Made by a program: the position numbers and the translations under genes | Shown: positions 12,052-24,248 of the stretch, piece after piece | Layout: every line of letters starts with the position of its first letter | Position numbering within the stretch: position 1 is the stretch's first letter | The notes under the pieces: generated by a model | What the model was told of the DNA's origin: nothing | The model's input: only the letters and a program-made list of their open reading frames with translations | Database searches by the model: none | Assembly: GCA_027422505.1 (NCBI GenBank) | Contig: JAPQWV010000364.1 | Location: 310,001 to 374,000 of the forward strand | Origin: Craterostigma plantagineum | Lineage: Eukaryota > Streptophyta > Magnoliopsida > Lamiales > Linderniaceae | Reading direction: 5' to 3' | DNA: 64,000 nt

Positions 12052-12726
12052 GCCGTTGGAAGATTTTTCTTTTATGTCTTTTATTTATCTGGGGGTGTAA
12101 CGAACCCTAATATATATATATATATATATATATGTATTTCCTTTCTGTCCTGAACATAGCCCTTCGGGGCATAATATTTGAATGTAGTGCCTTTGCTTCT
12201 TTATCTTTCCTGTGTTTCCGGAGCAGATAATTCCATTTATGTTATTTTCTGTGCTTCCTCGTCATGCTTCTGCTTTTCTCCCCTCGTCTTTTTGTTAGTA
12301 GAGCAATCGGCCTCGGGCCATTAGTCTGCCCCTTTTATCGTTATCCCGTTATGCCCACTTCGTTCCCCGAGGGTCTTGAGTGCGTCGGGCTAGGAGCAAA
12401 CTTTTCCGACGATTACTTACCCGAGGATCTAACTCGGGGACCATCCTAGCCTCAAAGAATATGTCCGAGTATGCCGGCGAGATTTTCGGGTATCCATCTC
12501 GAGGAGCATCGTATACCCGGTCTTTGGTCCGAAAAAATCGCGAATCTGACCCAAACGTTCCCTGGTTTTTCTGAGGAGGCGTACCCGGTATTTTAGCAAC
12601 CGTCATTTCAAGACCCGATTCATCCGAAGATTCGGCGAGGGGATCTCGGGACTAACGCGTGTTGGACCGTATCTAGCCGTTTTAATTTGGTACTTCTTAT
12701 CTTCCTGCCCAAGTCTGGAGCCTATC
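12052..12726. other. Spacer between the two antisense modules
   Basis: It has a TA repeat at about 12110-12132 just past module A, then sequence without a recognisable protein domain, ending at the TATA box of module B. The short frames on both strands here lack family features. Confidence 0.5.
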
Positions 12727-12733
12727 TATAAAT
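12727..12733 (+). promoter_or_regulatory. TATA box for antisense module B
   Basis: The sequence tataaat lies 95 bases before the ATG at 12822 and is on the strand opposite gag-pol. It occupies the same relative place as the TATA box of module A. Confidence 0.45.
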
Positions 12734-12821
12734 TCGTAGCCTCCTTCCTCCATGATTCGTCAATCCCTCGCGTCTATTTTCGTGATATTATATTCGTATT
12801 TCTTGCTCCATAATTTCTTCC

Positions 12822-14672
12822 ATGGCTTCATCTTCTTCTTCCAAGGGTAAGCACGTGGTTGTCGGTTTTCCGAAGACAGAACATGTTCCTTTTAATTTCG
12901 GTAGTTCTTCGAATTTTCGCTTTGACTCGGGCGGGAGACCCGACCCGGCGTCCGGTTTAAAGTCGCCATTCCCTCAAGGAGATGATGAGGACAAAGCTTA
13001 TCGTAAGAGTTTAGCCCGTTGGTCTGCTGAAGCGGAGGAGGTTCGATCTTAAAGCGAATCTCCCATGGTACCAGACAAAAGTGTCAACCCTAAGCCCGCA
13101 GCTGCTTCGAGAATACCTAGAGCGGGCTAGGATCCCTCCCGATTACGAGGTTCAGTTACCCGGGCCCCTACAAGTTGCGTCTTCGCCTCCTACTGGTTTT
13201 TTGACATTCTTTACTGACCAAGTGGATATGGGACTGAGGTTCCCCATCCCCTTTTTCCTTCTTGACCTTTGTGAAGCCTTAGGCATCTCCCCTGGCCAAA
13301 TATTTCCTAACTCATGCAGTCTGCTCCTGGCTCTAGCTGCCGTTGCTCGTAGGCTTAGTTTTCCCTTACCACTGAACTGATTCTTAACTTCTTTCGTGTA
13401 TGCGAGAGGGATGTGGGCAAGTTTGTCTTCGTTCCTTCCTCCGATGTTCTTCATGACAATTTTACTGCTACCAAAGGATGGATGAACAAGTTTTTCTATG
13501 TGCGTCCTTCGGCCCAGCATCGGGATCGTCGATTCTCCTTACTCCAGTGGCGGGACCACTGCCAGGCCTCGGGTTACGAGCCCGAGCTTTTAAAGGCATT
13601 CATGGATCGGGTTGGCAGCCAAAGCTTCTCTGTAAGGGAGTTGGTGTCCGAGGTTCCTGTTGGGATAGCTACCTCTTCTCGCGTTCTGGGTATGTTCTTC
13701 CTTGATTTTCACTATTTAGTTCTTCCCTCCTTAACTATTTCTTTTTCTCCAATAAACGATTGTTCGGGTGTTTTGCCCGCCCCGACTGTTCGAACCAGAG
13801 GCGCCCTGATACGTGAACGTGGAGCTAACGATAAGACCTCGATAGATAATCCCGAGGACGAGGCATTAACTCCTCGTCAAGAGGTGGGACGTCCTAAGCG
13901 GGTGAGACCATCTCCGCCTACACCCCCTGTTTCTCTGCGAGAGGGTCCTTCCTTGTCTCGACCGACTCTTCATCCTCACTTCTTGCTGGAGAGAGATGGA
14001 GAATCCTCTTTAGCTTATATGATGAACTTCCTGACTCCTGAGGAGAAGGATTTTGCCAAGGATTTGTCTGATGGCCTTTTCTGGAAAGAATGGGCTTTAG
14101 CCTTGAGCCAGGTAAATTCTCCTTCCCCCAATCATGACTTAGCATTTATTTAAATTGCTTCTTTGTGTCTTCAGGCTTATTCCCTATCCTGTGAGGGGGC
14201 TCGGCGATATCGTCTCCAGCAAAAAATGGCTGACTCGGCGCGATCTTGCAATGTAGAGATGACAATGCGAGTTAGTGAAGAAGCTCAAGAGGTTGGCCGC
14301 TTGAAGGATCAGTTAGCACGGGCTCAGTTTGAAGTCGGCAAGCTCCGCCAAGAGCTTCATTCAGAGAGAGAAATTCGCCGTAGCCGGGAGCATCAGCCCA
14401 ACCCTAAGCTGGTTCCCGAGGAGAGAGTTTCCGAGGCTGCCAATATGTACTTCAACTTCGGATTCCAAGGTTGTCTGTCTCAGATCAGGGCGAATGGTTT
14501 TCCAGAGAGCGCACATCCTTTTAATTTCTTGAATCCTGAGGCGGCTTATATGGCATTAGCTCCCCGTCGTTCCCCACCGAAGCCAGTGAAGGGAAAAAGT
14601 CTTTGGGACGAGTTTGATCTGGGTGAGAGTAGTGATGCTTCCCGAGGGGATGGCCCCGCCGAGAAGGATTAG
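12822..14672 (+). pseudogene. Antisense module B of the Gypsy element (Transposase_28-like protein)
   Basis: The order of parts matches module A: a Ser-rich start (ATG at 12822), a core block with RFPIPFFLLDLCEALGI and PNSCSLLL (13231-13350), a WMNKFF motif matching WVSKFF in A, a proline/arginine-rich linker, and a coiled-coil exon with GFQGCLSQIRANGFP (14175-14672). A GT-AG intron at 14112-14174 precedes the coiled-coil exon exactly as in module A. Stop codons near 13050 and 13378 interrupt the frame, so it is probably not intact or has further introns. An aataaa lies at 14785-14790. The function is not known. Confidence 0.65.
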
Positions 14673-15000
14673 TCTACTGTCTTTTCTTAGAGTCTAGCTT
14701 TTTGTTTTACTTATTCCTTGTCGTCCGTTAGTGTCTCTGCTCCTTGTCTTTTTCCTACCTGTTATGAACTTTGCGGTATTTTTAAATAAATAAAGGACTT
14801 TTAGTTACCTTAACAACGTTTCCTGTTCAACGCCCATCCCATTTATCCTTGGTGATTTACGGGAGTGATGAGGCTTCTCCCCTCGGATCGAGGGCGTCCC
14901 CCCGATCCCAAAGGTGGCCTCAGTAATCCCGTGAAATGTTTTTTGCGTCCTTTAACCAATATTGATGTTGCATCGCTTCATCGTCAAGGGACGTCCACGT
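14673..15000. other. 3' flank of antisense module B
   Basis: It holds the candidate polyadenylation signal aataaa (14785-14790). No coding region is seen. Confidence 0.45.
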
Positions 15001-15330
15001 GCACGGTTTATATTACCCGAGGGGAGTAGTCCCGAGGGGCCTTCTTTGCCTCTAGCTTCATAGAGGTGGCGCTGCCTCGCGTAGAGGGATATCAGTGTGC
15101 GCAAAAAGTTTTTTCCCCTTAGGGAATATCTCAGCCTCACGTAGAGGGAATTCGGTGTGCGCAGTTTATGTTACCCGAGGGGCGTTATCCCGAGGGGCCT
15201 TCTTTGCCTCTAGCTTATATAGAGGTGGCGCTGCCTCGCGTAGAGGGATAGCAATGTGCGCAAAGATGTTTTCCCTTTAGGGAATGTTTCAGCCTCTCGT
15301 AGAGGGAATTTAGTGTGTGTAAAGGAGATC
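15001..15330. repeat. Tandem repeat of about 158 bp within the Gypsy element
   Basis: Two adjacent copies begin near 15006 and 15164, each reading gtttat(a/g)ttacccgaggg, then cctctagctt, gaggtggcgctgcctcgcgt and a tttcccttagggaat-type segment. The second copy fades out near 15325. It lies between the antisense modules and the integrase end. Confidence 0.7.
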
Positions 15331-15575
15331 ACCCTAAGGAGGTTGTTCCGAGGGACTCTTGTGGTAATTGCCTCCTTGGGAGGTGGAGTGTCTTCTACCC
15401 GGGTCTTCGTACCTTTTTAAGTTATTTGAATTTTGACTCGGCGTTCCTCGTACGGAAAGAAAATAAACTTCATTAATAACTTGATATGGTTTACATCTCA
15501 AAAGCGATAGAAGTAAACCTAAGGAAACAGTAGGTAGAATAAAAGAAATACGTATGCGAATAAGGGTACCCCCCT

Positions 15576-18500
15576 CTAGGGATAATATTTCCTCAGTTTG
15601 CGAGCGTTCCATGGACGATCGAGCTGCTTTCCATGGGTGTCCTCGAGGTAATAAGAGGCTTCTCCTGCTTTCTTGACGACTCGGTAAGGTCCTTCGAACT
15701 TGGGTTCCAACTTCTTCCTTCCTTCTTGGTTTAGAACCTCTTTCATCACGAAGTCTCCCTCCTCGTACCTCTTACTTCGGACCCGGCGATTATAGGACTT
15801 GGTCATTCTCCTTTGATAGGCAGTCATCCTGATGGCGGCTCTCTCTCTTCCTTCCTCGATAAGATCGAGATCTTCGGTGCGGAGTTGGTCATTGTCTTTA
15901 GGGTAAGTAAGGATTCGGGCGCTTTCCATTCCAATTTCTGCAGGTAGTACTGCTTCGCTCCCATAGACCAAGCTGAAAGGAGTCTCCTTGGTCCCCTCTC
16001 GAGGCGTTGTTCGATATGACCAGAGGATACTTTGAAGCTCATTGAACCATGACTTCTCGAGCCCCTCAAGTCGGGTCTTCAATCCTTGCACTATGGTGCG
16101 GTTGGTCACTTCGACCTGACCATTGCTTTGCGGGTATGCTACCGAGGTGAATATCTGCTCTATCCCGAGCTCATCGCACTATTCCTTTAGCTTCTTTCCA
16201 CTGAATTGCCTCCCATTGTCAGACACTAACCTCCTTGGAATCCCATAGCGGCAAACGATGTTTTTCCAAATGAAAGCCGTGATGGCAGCCTCGGTAATCT
16301 TGGCCATTGCTTCGGCTTCAACCCACTTCGAGAAGTAGTCCACAGCTACTAGCAAAAACTTCTTTTGAGCCACGTTTCCGGAGAATGGCCCAACAATGTC
16401 GAGTCCCCATTGGTCAAAGGGGCAAGGGGAGGTTACTGACTTCATTGCCTCAGCGGGCATCCTCTGTAAACTGGCGTGCTTCTGGCAACTGAGACAACTT
16501 CGGACTGTCTTCATGGCATCCCCCTTCATAGTTGCCCAAAAGAAACCTGTGAGGAGTGCTTTCCTTACCAAGGCCCGACTCCCGATGTGGCTCCCGCAAA
16601 TACCCTCATGTATTTCCCGAAGGACATATTCTCCTTCTTCCTTGGATATGCATCGTAGGAGGGGTCCCGCGAACGACCGCTTGAACAAAGTTGTATCAAT
16701 TAAGGTGAACCTTTGAATCTTTCGCATGAGTTTTTGGGCTTGAGCTTTGTCCTCGGGAAGGATCTCGTGGCGCAGGTATTGGTAGATCTCGTGTCTCCAA
16801 TCTTCTCGGACAATGTCGGATTCGGGCACGTTTTGGTCCTCGATCTGCCAGATGGTTAGGACCTTTCCCTTTTCCTCAAGTGGACCAATGGCGCTTGCCC
16901 ACTTGGCTATCTGATCTGCCTTCTCATTCTGGGCTCGGGTGATTAAGACGATCCTAATTTCTTCGAAGCTTCCTTTAATTTCCTCAAATGCCTTGACGTA
17001 TTTTTCCAAATTCTGACCCTTTATGGCAAAATTCCCTTCTAATTGCTGAACCACGAGCTGAGAGTCCGAGTGTGTCAGTAATCGGGTGATCCCCATTCTC
17101 CTTGCTGCTCGGAGTCCAGCGAGTAGCGCCTCGTATTCTGTCTTATTGTTTGATGCCTTGTGGTCCAACCTAATAGCCAGGTTGGTCTCTTCCCCCCAAG
17201 GTGATATGAGAAGTATCCCGACTCCATTCCCTAAACTGCAGGAAGAGCCATCCACGAACATCTTCCATACCTCCTCGGGACCATCCCCGACTATCTCCAC
17301 CATAAAATCGGCCAACGCCTGTGCTTTGATCGCGGTCCGAGGCTTGAATTGAATGTCGTATTCTCCTAATTCTGTTGACCATTTGACTACCCTTCCCGAT
17401 ACGTCGGGCCGCGTGGCAATCTTCCCGATGGGTTGATTGGTCAACACCACGATCGGGTGTGATAGGAAGTAGGGTCGTAGTTTCCTAGCAGTGATAAGAA
17501 GGGCCAACAGAAGTTTCTCGGAATTTGTGTACCTTATTTCAGGACCTTTCAAGATGTGGCTGACAAAGTAAATCGGCTTCTGTACTCTTTCTTCTTCCCG
17601 AACCATCACGGAGCTTATAGCCCGAGGCGACGTTGCAAGGTAGACTATCAGCTCCTCCCCAGGCAGTGGCTTGTTAAGCACGGGTAACTTCTTCAAATAT
17701 TCCTTCAGGTCCTGGAAGGCCTTCTCGCACTCGGGTGTCCATTCGAAGTTCTGGACTTTACGCAATACTTTGAAGAATGGTAAGCTGCGGTCGGCGGATC
17801 GGGAGATGAAACGCGAAAGAGCGGTGATCCTTCCTGTTAACCTTTGAACCTCATTTAGACTCCGGGGAGATGTCATATCTAACAAGGCCTTGACTTTGTC
17901 GAGATTAGCTTCGATTTCTCGCCTCGTTACCATATATCCTAAAAATTTGCCCGAACTGACTCCGAAGGTACACTTGTTGGGGTTCATCTTCAGGTTGTAT
18001 CTCTGGGCGGTCGAAAGCGTCTCTTGAACATCGGCTAAAAAGCGGCTTTGCTCTCGGGACTTGATCAGAATGTCGTCGACATAGACTTCCACGTTTCTCC
18101 CGATTTGATCCTTAAAAACCTTGTCCATCAGCCTCTGGTATGTGGCGCCTGCGTTCTTCAGTCCGAAGGGCATAACTGTATAACAGTAGGCTCATCCGGC
18201 GGTTATGAAGCTTGTCTTTTCTTGGTCTTCCTTGGCGAGTAGGATCTGGTTGTATCCTTGAAAAGCGTCGAGAAAACAGAGTAGCTCATGTTCTGAGGTG
18301 GAATCGACCAACTGATCTATCCTGGGTAAGGGATAACAGTCCTTCGGGCATGCTTCATTTAGGTTTCGGAAATCCACGCACATGCGCCATTTGCCCGAGG
18401 ATTTTGGGACCAGGACCACGTTCGAGAGCCAGGTGGGGAATTGAACCTCCCGAATGTGGCCTGCTTCCAACAACTCTTCTACCTGTCGTCGTGCCTCAGC

Positions 18501-19832
18501 ATTCATCTCAGCGCTGAGATGCCTCCTTTTCTGAAAGACAGGTCGAACGGCTCGGGAGACATTCAATTTATGCTCGATGATCCCCCGGTCGATGCCTATC
18601 ATGTCCTTAGAGGTCCATGCGAACGCGTCCTTGTTCCTTTTTAGTAATCTGATTAAGCCCTCCCTTAGGTCTAGGGGAAGATCCTTGGCGACTTTTACTA
18701 TCCCTTCAGGCGGATTGATCACCACTTCTTCGATTTCTTCTTCCTTATCTTCTTTCTGAGCAGTCCCTATGGCGTACAGCGTTTCCCTGCCCCTCGGGTA
18801 GTCTTCTCTTCGTGTTTTAGAGGATTTGATCTCTACCCGAACTTCTTCCACGTAGCATTTCCTAGCCATCTTTCGATCTCCCAAAACTTCCCCTACTTTG
18901 TCTCCCACGGGGAACTTTACTTTCTGGTGAAGTGCCGAGGCAATAGCCATGAAGGAAGTGAGGGCAGGTCTCCCGAGGATGATGTTGTATGGGCTCTTCC
19001 CGTTGATGACCATGAATGGCGTGATCCGTGTTTTCCTCATGTCACCCTCCCCGAGGGAGAGCGGTAGATGTAATATTCCCATTGCCTCGATACAATGTCC
19101 CGTGAAGCCGAATAGAGCTGTTTCTACTCTGTCCATAGGGTACGTTCCTATGTCCATCTGATCAAGGGCCCTCTTGTAAATGATGTTGACGGAGCTTCCA
19201 TTGTCAATGAAAACTCTACCAACGTCATGATTGGCTACCTCTGCTCGAATAACCAGGGCGTCTTCATGGAAGTCGTCGCCTCCATGGAAATCCTCGGGAC
19301 CAAAACTGATGGTAGGGCCCGATCGTTTGCTTCCTACTTTGATTTCGAAATTTTCCAAGCGGCGGACTCCTGCCTTCCTCGCCCGATTGGAGTCTCCTCC
19401 TGTTGGTCCTCCTGATATGATGTTGATCTGCCGCGGCGCAGGTTTCTCTGGAGATCTCCGTCGTCCTGCCTCCCTGTTGTCTTGATTCCTTTGATTATCA
19501 TTTCCTCCGAGCCTCGGACCTCGTCTATCTTCCCTTTCTGGCGTCCTCCTCCGAACTTCCCTTGGACGGTCTTGCTGTGTGTTAGGACGATTTCCAATTC
19601 CGGGGTATCGAGGCCTAGTCCCGAAGCCCCCTTCAACTCCTGCCAACTTAGCTCGAGCCTCGGGGTTGGTTGCGATCAGCTTCTCTAGTTCTCTATTCAA
19701 TTGGAAACATTCCTCCGTGGTATGTCCGTACTCGTGATGGTAGTTACAGTAAGTGTCGGATATTGGCCGCCTCGGGTTACCATCGATATAAGGCGGTCGG
19801 CGAAGAAAGTCGTTTTCCTCGCATATCTCCAA
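15576..19832 (-). pseudogene. pol: Gypsy pol polyprotein, with two internal stops
   Basis: Read from 19832 leftward. A zinc-knuckle-like CNYHHEYGHTTEEC comes first, then an aspartic protease (FIDNGSSVNIIY), reverse transcriptase (PFGLKNAGATYQR and the catalytic YVDD), RNase H (FVDGSS, then NNKTEYEAL), an integrase zinc-finger region and the integrase core (DQWGLDIVGPF, then VSDNG), ending with RKLRKYYP at 15576. An in-frame TGA interrupts RT near 18190, just before the PFGLKN motif. A TAG interrupts integrase near 16179. No start codon is expected, because pol follows gag. The order PR-RT-RH-IN is that of Ty3/Gypsy. Confidence 0.92.
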
Positions 19833-20979
19833 CGCTCGTATTTTGTTTTACGCGCAATTTCGGGTAATCAACCCGTGGGAGTGGAGGCACTGGATAGGGG
19901 CGATCTTCCCTTCGGGGAAACACTCTTCGGTCCTGGTTTCTCGGTGGGCTTTTTCGGCGCTCTCGTGGGGGACTTTTGCGTTTTCTTTCCTCGGGTTCCC
20001 GAGCTTGTGATTCTTCTACTCGAACATATTTCTCAACCCGAGCTATCAGTTCTTCTACTGTGGTAGGATACTTCTTCACCAGTGATCTGAATAGATCCCC
20101 GTCCCTTAAGCCGTGGTGAAACGCTCCGATAAGCAACTCGGGCGCTATGTTGGGGACCTCCATCTTCACCTGATTAAAGCGCCGAAGATAGTCTCTTAAG
20201 CTCTCCCGATCAGCTTGTTTTATGTTTAACAACTTTACTGCAGATGAAGGGCGTCTTCTGTTGCTTGAGAAGTACTTCAAAAAGTGGCTGGTTAGGTCAT
20301 GGAAGCTTCTGATTCCTCCTGGGGGCAAAAGAGTAAACCACTGCTGGGCCCCTCCCGACAGAGTGGTCACGAAGAGTCGGCATTTGACGGGGTCGCTAAG
20401 TTGATATAACGCCGCGTTTCCTTCGAAAGCAGCTAAATGGTCTTCAGGTGGCCCGGAACCGTCATATTTCCTCATTTCAAAAGATCGGAAGTGTTCGGGC
20501 AGTGGAGCCGCGAGCACCTCGGGAGAAAATGGTGAAGCCCGAGGGACGATTGGGACTTCGGGCGGGTTTGCGAGATTTTGAAGCTGGCGAATTTCCTCTC
20601 TCATTCTTTCCAAGTCGGCTGCATGTTGATCGGCGCGCTGTTGGTCAATGCGTTGCTGGTCAGTGCGTTTCCTCCTGTCTGCCCGGGCCCTTCTCTGCAT
20701 CGACGCCAGGGTGTGATTGTCATCGTCATGTTCTCCGATCCCTGATCCGGCGTCGTTTTCTCCGCTTCCCTCATGTCGATTACCTCCTCGTGTGGCCTCG
20801 CGCTCTCTGTCCTGTCTGTGGCGGTTACCCCGCTGATTTCTTTCAGCCATTAAGATGCCTACATCAGTTCCAATCCTTCGCATTTCTTGCATGACGGCAG
20901 CGAACATCGCCGCAGGATCAGTCGGTCTTGGCCCATTGCCATCGGGTGGCGGTTCGCGATCATTTTCGACAACTACCAT
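19777..20979 (-). CDS. gag: Gypsy gag (capsid) protein
   Basis: An open frame of 400 codons from the ATG at 20979. The N-terminal half is charged, with a Gln/Arg/Asp-rich run that looks like a coiled coil. The capsid domain (about residues 155-290) has the plant retrotransposon-gag signature YDGSGPPEDHLAAF, WFTLLPPGGIRSFHDL and FHHGLRDG. The C-terminal part is Arg/Pro-rich. The frame leaves the expected nucleocapsid path near 19840; the CNYHHEYGH knuckle is in another frame at the start of pol. A programmed or mutational shift must therefore lie there. Confidence 0.9.
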   Translation of the reverse strand: MVVVENDREPPPDGNGPRPTDPAAMFAAVMQEMRRIGTDVGILMAERNQRGNRHRQDREREATRGGNRHEGSGENDAGSGIGEHDDDNHTLASMQRRARADRRKRTDQQRIDQQRADQHAADLERMREEIRQLQNLANPPEVPIVPRASPFSPEVLAAPLPEHFRSFEMRKYDGSGPPEDHLAAFEGNAALYQLSDPVKCRLFVTTLSGGAQQWFTLLPPGGIRSFHDLTSHFLKYFSSNRRRPSSAVKLLNIKQADRESLRDYLRRFNQVKMEVPNIAPELLIGAFHHGLRDGDLFRSLVKKYPTTVEELIARVEKYVRVEESQAREPEERKRKSPPRERRKSPPRNQDRRVFPRREDRPYPVPPLPRVDYPKLRVKQNTSVGDMRGKRLSSPTALYRW

Positions 20980-21011
20980 ACTGAATTTCTATTAATGAGA
21001 AACCTAAACGT

Positions 21012-21029
21012 TTCCACAGACGGCGCCAA
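21012..21029 (-). promoter_or_regulatory. Primer-binding site of the Gypsy element
   Basis: On the minus strand, a few bases after the 5' LTR, the sequence reads ttggcgccgtctgtggaa. A TGGCGCC start is common for primer sites in this group. I could not assign the tRNA from sequence alone. Confidence 0.6.
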
Positions 21030-21031
21030 GT

Positions 21032-21769
21032 TGATACCGCCAAAAAATGGATCTACCACGCTAGATGGCCAACGAGCACTTTCCCGCCTGATCTCCGCCG
21101 CGTTCTTCGTCTGAGGAATGGAAAACAGGATAAGGGTTGGGGGTCGTTTGCCCTCTTGCCTAGGTCAAGAGGGTATTTTCCATGTTCCAGGTAGAAAGTA
21201 GCATAGAAGATGATGTGTTCTGTGTGTTTTGTGTGTATGCGTAATAAATTTGGCAGAGTAACGGTAGGATACGTAAAAAATCGATACCTGTTCTTGAATA
21301 TGTTGGTGGTATTTATGGATTTCTGACCTTGGGCGGTTTTCAGACGGTTGAGACCCACGTCCCGCAGTTCCAGGGGTCGAGCTTCCTTGTCGCCCATGAT
21401 GGCACGTCTTTTCGATAGACGGGTTCCCGGACAGTTATCTCTTGCACGTTTTATTCATGTCATTATGGGTGGTTATGGCGGTTTGAGGTCAAGGGGTTCG
21501 TTTCCTCAGGGAAGCTGTCCTCGGTCGTCGGGAGGTTTGACCGAGGGACACCGCTCTCCCATTCTACAGGGGAAGCATGACGGGGTACCATAGGGGCCAG
21601 CGCCCTCGGGTTGGGTGCCCGAGGAGATTCTGGTGACCTGCTTCCGACAGGTCGGTTCTATGACCCTGAGGTGCGTGTCCATGGTGGGGTCTTTTCCTTG
21701 TCGGGCTGTTGGGTTGGTTGAGATGGGTCGGGTATTTTGCCGCGGGGTCGGTTAGACCCGAGGGTAACA
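21032..21769 (-). repeat. 5' LTR of the Gypsy element (right copy)
   Basis: It is almost identical to 8551-9289 and shares TG..CA ends. In element orientation it precedes the primer site and gag. Confidence 0.93.
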
Positions 21770-24248
21770 ATAAAGCAAAACGCCTTTACAAATTACAGTC
21801 AGCAATTCAACTAAAGAGCACATACATAGTACGCAAAGTTTTGGTCTCAAGAACTGATAGCTACTTCGGCGGCACGCTGTCTCATCATTTCATTCACAGC
21901 AGCCCTTCTTCGTGATTCCGATTGTTGTTGCAACCTTCCCAAGTGCTCCTTCAAATCCCTGCAAGAAAAACGAAGAAGTTAATATACATGTATGCCTTCT
22001 TACGTAGAAGTATCTTAGAAGAAGTGGAAGGAACAGAGGTCAGCGTATGCTTAAGATGAGATAGAACATTACTTGCATCGGGGGACACTGCACTTTGATT
22101 CCCTGCAAGCTCGCGTGGAGTTGGAGGAGATACCACATTTTCTTACACATCACGCAACCGCCAGAAACTCGTGTTTTGCACATGAAGCCATGGCGGAAGA
22201 GTCCCTTCACCTTAAGGCAGTTTAGATATTGACATTGTGGAGAGCGGCAAAGGGGAGAATGTACCAGGTAGATCGAGCATTTTCCTCAGCTGCAATGTAA
22301 GAGTGAATAACAACATGCATAAGGGTTGCAAGAAATTCTCCAGCTTAGCTTGGAAATATTTTCATGGCCTCAAGATATTATGTTACAGCTCAAGTAATCG
22401 AGAAGATAACAGGACTTTATTAGTAAAACAATTTCATAAGAGCGTGTGATCGCATAACTAGTTGGTTTCACATGATATTTCTGATGGAATATGAATAAAA
22501 AACGGTAGATAATCATCAACTTTAACTCTGCCACGAAGTTTCACAGTTCTAGGGCTTTCGCACAAATATCTACTTGAAAAGAAAACAGGAAAGTTCAATC
22601 AATAACGAGATATAACATATCTCTGTCAGCTGGAATGAGCTGAGGCCAAGTGCAGAATAATATATAGAAAATCTATTCTTATTTAGTAAAAGTGAAGAAA
22701 TGAGATCTTAAATATAAGATGCAGGCAAAAGAGACATGGAAAATAAGATGAGTTACCTGTGTAACACGTAGTTGCCTTGCCTCTTTGTTCTGTGCATCAA
22801 ATCATTTGATGGATTGTTCGTTAACTTATGAGGATGACCAACTCCTCCATCCTTGAGATAGCAATTATTACATACATCATAATCAGGACACGTCTCACAG
22901 TGCCAACCCTGCTTTCTATATCCTTGTGGCAACGATTGCAGGTCGTCACAAAAGCTGGTGCAGTAGGGTTGTGAAGGTGGTAGAGGACCATCATTGATGA
23001 ATGCTTAGCTCGGCGAAGCGTATCATACTGATAATGATTTCCTTGACAAAGGCTAAGAAAATGCTTGTCTGGTGTCAAAGAATTCACTCTCAAGAATTTC
23101 ATCTTCATCTTTAGTATCTATGGGCACATCAGTGATTGGTATCTGCAGGTTAACAGATTTTGCATTCCAAATCAAAACACATTTCAACGGAATATGAGAT
23201 GGAACAGTTGAAGCAAAACACTAGAAGGTGTGACAATTGCTACGCAGATCAACTTACCGGAAAAAGGGGCATGTTTGTCTCTTTGGTTGGTGGGATGCCT
23301 CTCTCTGTCCTCACGTTTACGCTCGGCATCATAGCACCTGAAACATGACATGAGATAGATTCAGTGGCCATTATTCCTAAAAGTAACTGATTCAAGTCTA
23401 TTAACTTACTTATCGCACAGCTGAAAGGTTTTGCATTGTTTGCAAATCCAACGATTTCCGGAAACCATGAGGACGCAGCAGTGAGTGCATGCATGTTGCA
23501 AGTGAACCATGATAAAGTCTTCCTTCATCGGGAATATTGTCTTCCCAAGCTGTTGAAAATTACCAAATAACAGTCAGAAGCCACAGGTTAAGAAAGTGTC
23601 ACACAAAGGATATACAAGGACCTAACCAAAGAGTGAGCAACGATAATGGCTAATTAAAATAGCACAATTATTCAAATATGCATTCAGAGTCGCAAAATTT
23701 GTAAGAAAGAGAGCAACAATAGCAGATGATCTACAGATATAAGACTGCACACTCCAATAAAGAATTTTGATTGTGAAATTACTTTGTGCATTAAGAGCAA
23801 ATCCTTTGATGCATTGCCCGAAAGATCAGTTTGGCCACACGCCTTTTAAAGCTCTTTTCGTGAAGGTCTTTTTTATCATTCCCTTCTTGTGCTGTTTTAT
23901 TCCGTCTTCTTCTTGTTATAATTGATAGATCATGTCATCAGCGGCACCAGGCCAATAGTCACCATCAAAGTATGGCAACCGGGCAGCAGTAACTTTCGCT
24001 TTACGTTCCCCCATAGACGCAAAGAAATGGTCATAGAGATTAGTAAGATCAACTACAATCTTTTCTTTTGAGGCCTTGCGTAACACGGACAGGTACCTGA
24101 AACAAAATGTGCGATTTCATTTAGAAAATTATCTGGAAGTGTTTCAGTTAAACAATTAATAGTGTTGTATTACCATTCCCGGAGTTTTTCAGATTTAGGT
24201 GTCTTTTGAATTTCTGGGTGGCAATACAAAATATAGTTTCACCCTTCA

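Larger units (their letters stand above)
8551..21769 (-). mobile_element. Ty3/Gypsy LTR retrotransposon, probably Tat lineage
   Basis: This is a full-length element on the minus strand. LTRs of 739 and 738 bases flank it (8551-9289 and 21032-21769), with a primer-binding-like segment beside the right LTR and a purine tract beside the left. On the minus strand the order is gag, zinc knuckle, protease, reverse transcriptase, RNase H, integrase (Gypsy order). Between integrase and the 3' LTR lie about 6 kb with two antisense gene modules, an arrangement known in Tat-lineage elements such as Grande. Pol carries two stop codons and there is a frame break between gag and pol, so this copy is not autonomous. 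I find no exact 5-bp target duplication (catat on the left, ataaa on the right). It sits 78 bases beyond the stop codon of the HAC pseudogene. Confidence 0.9.

Noticed and set aside
16307..20894. Several plus-strand frames of 60-150 codons over the Gypsy pol and gag
   Set aside because: They are shadows of the minus-strand polyprotein and have no independent features.
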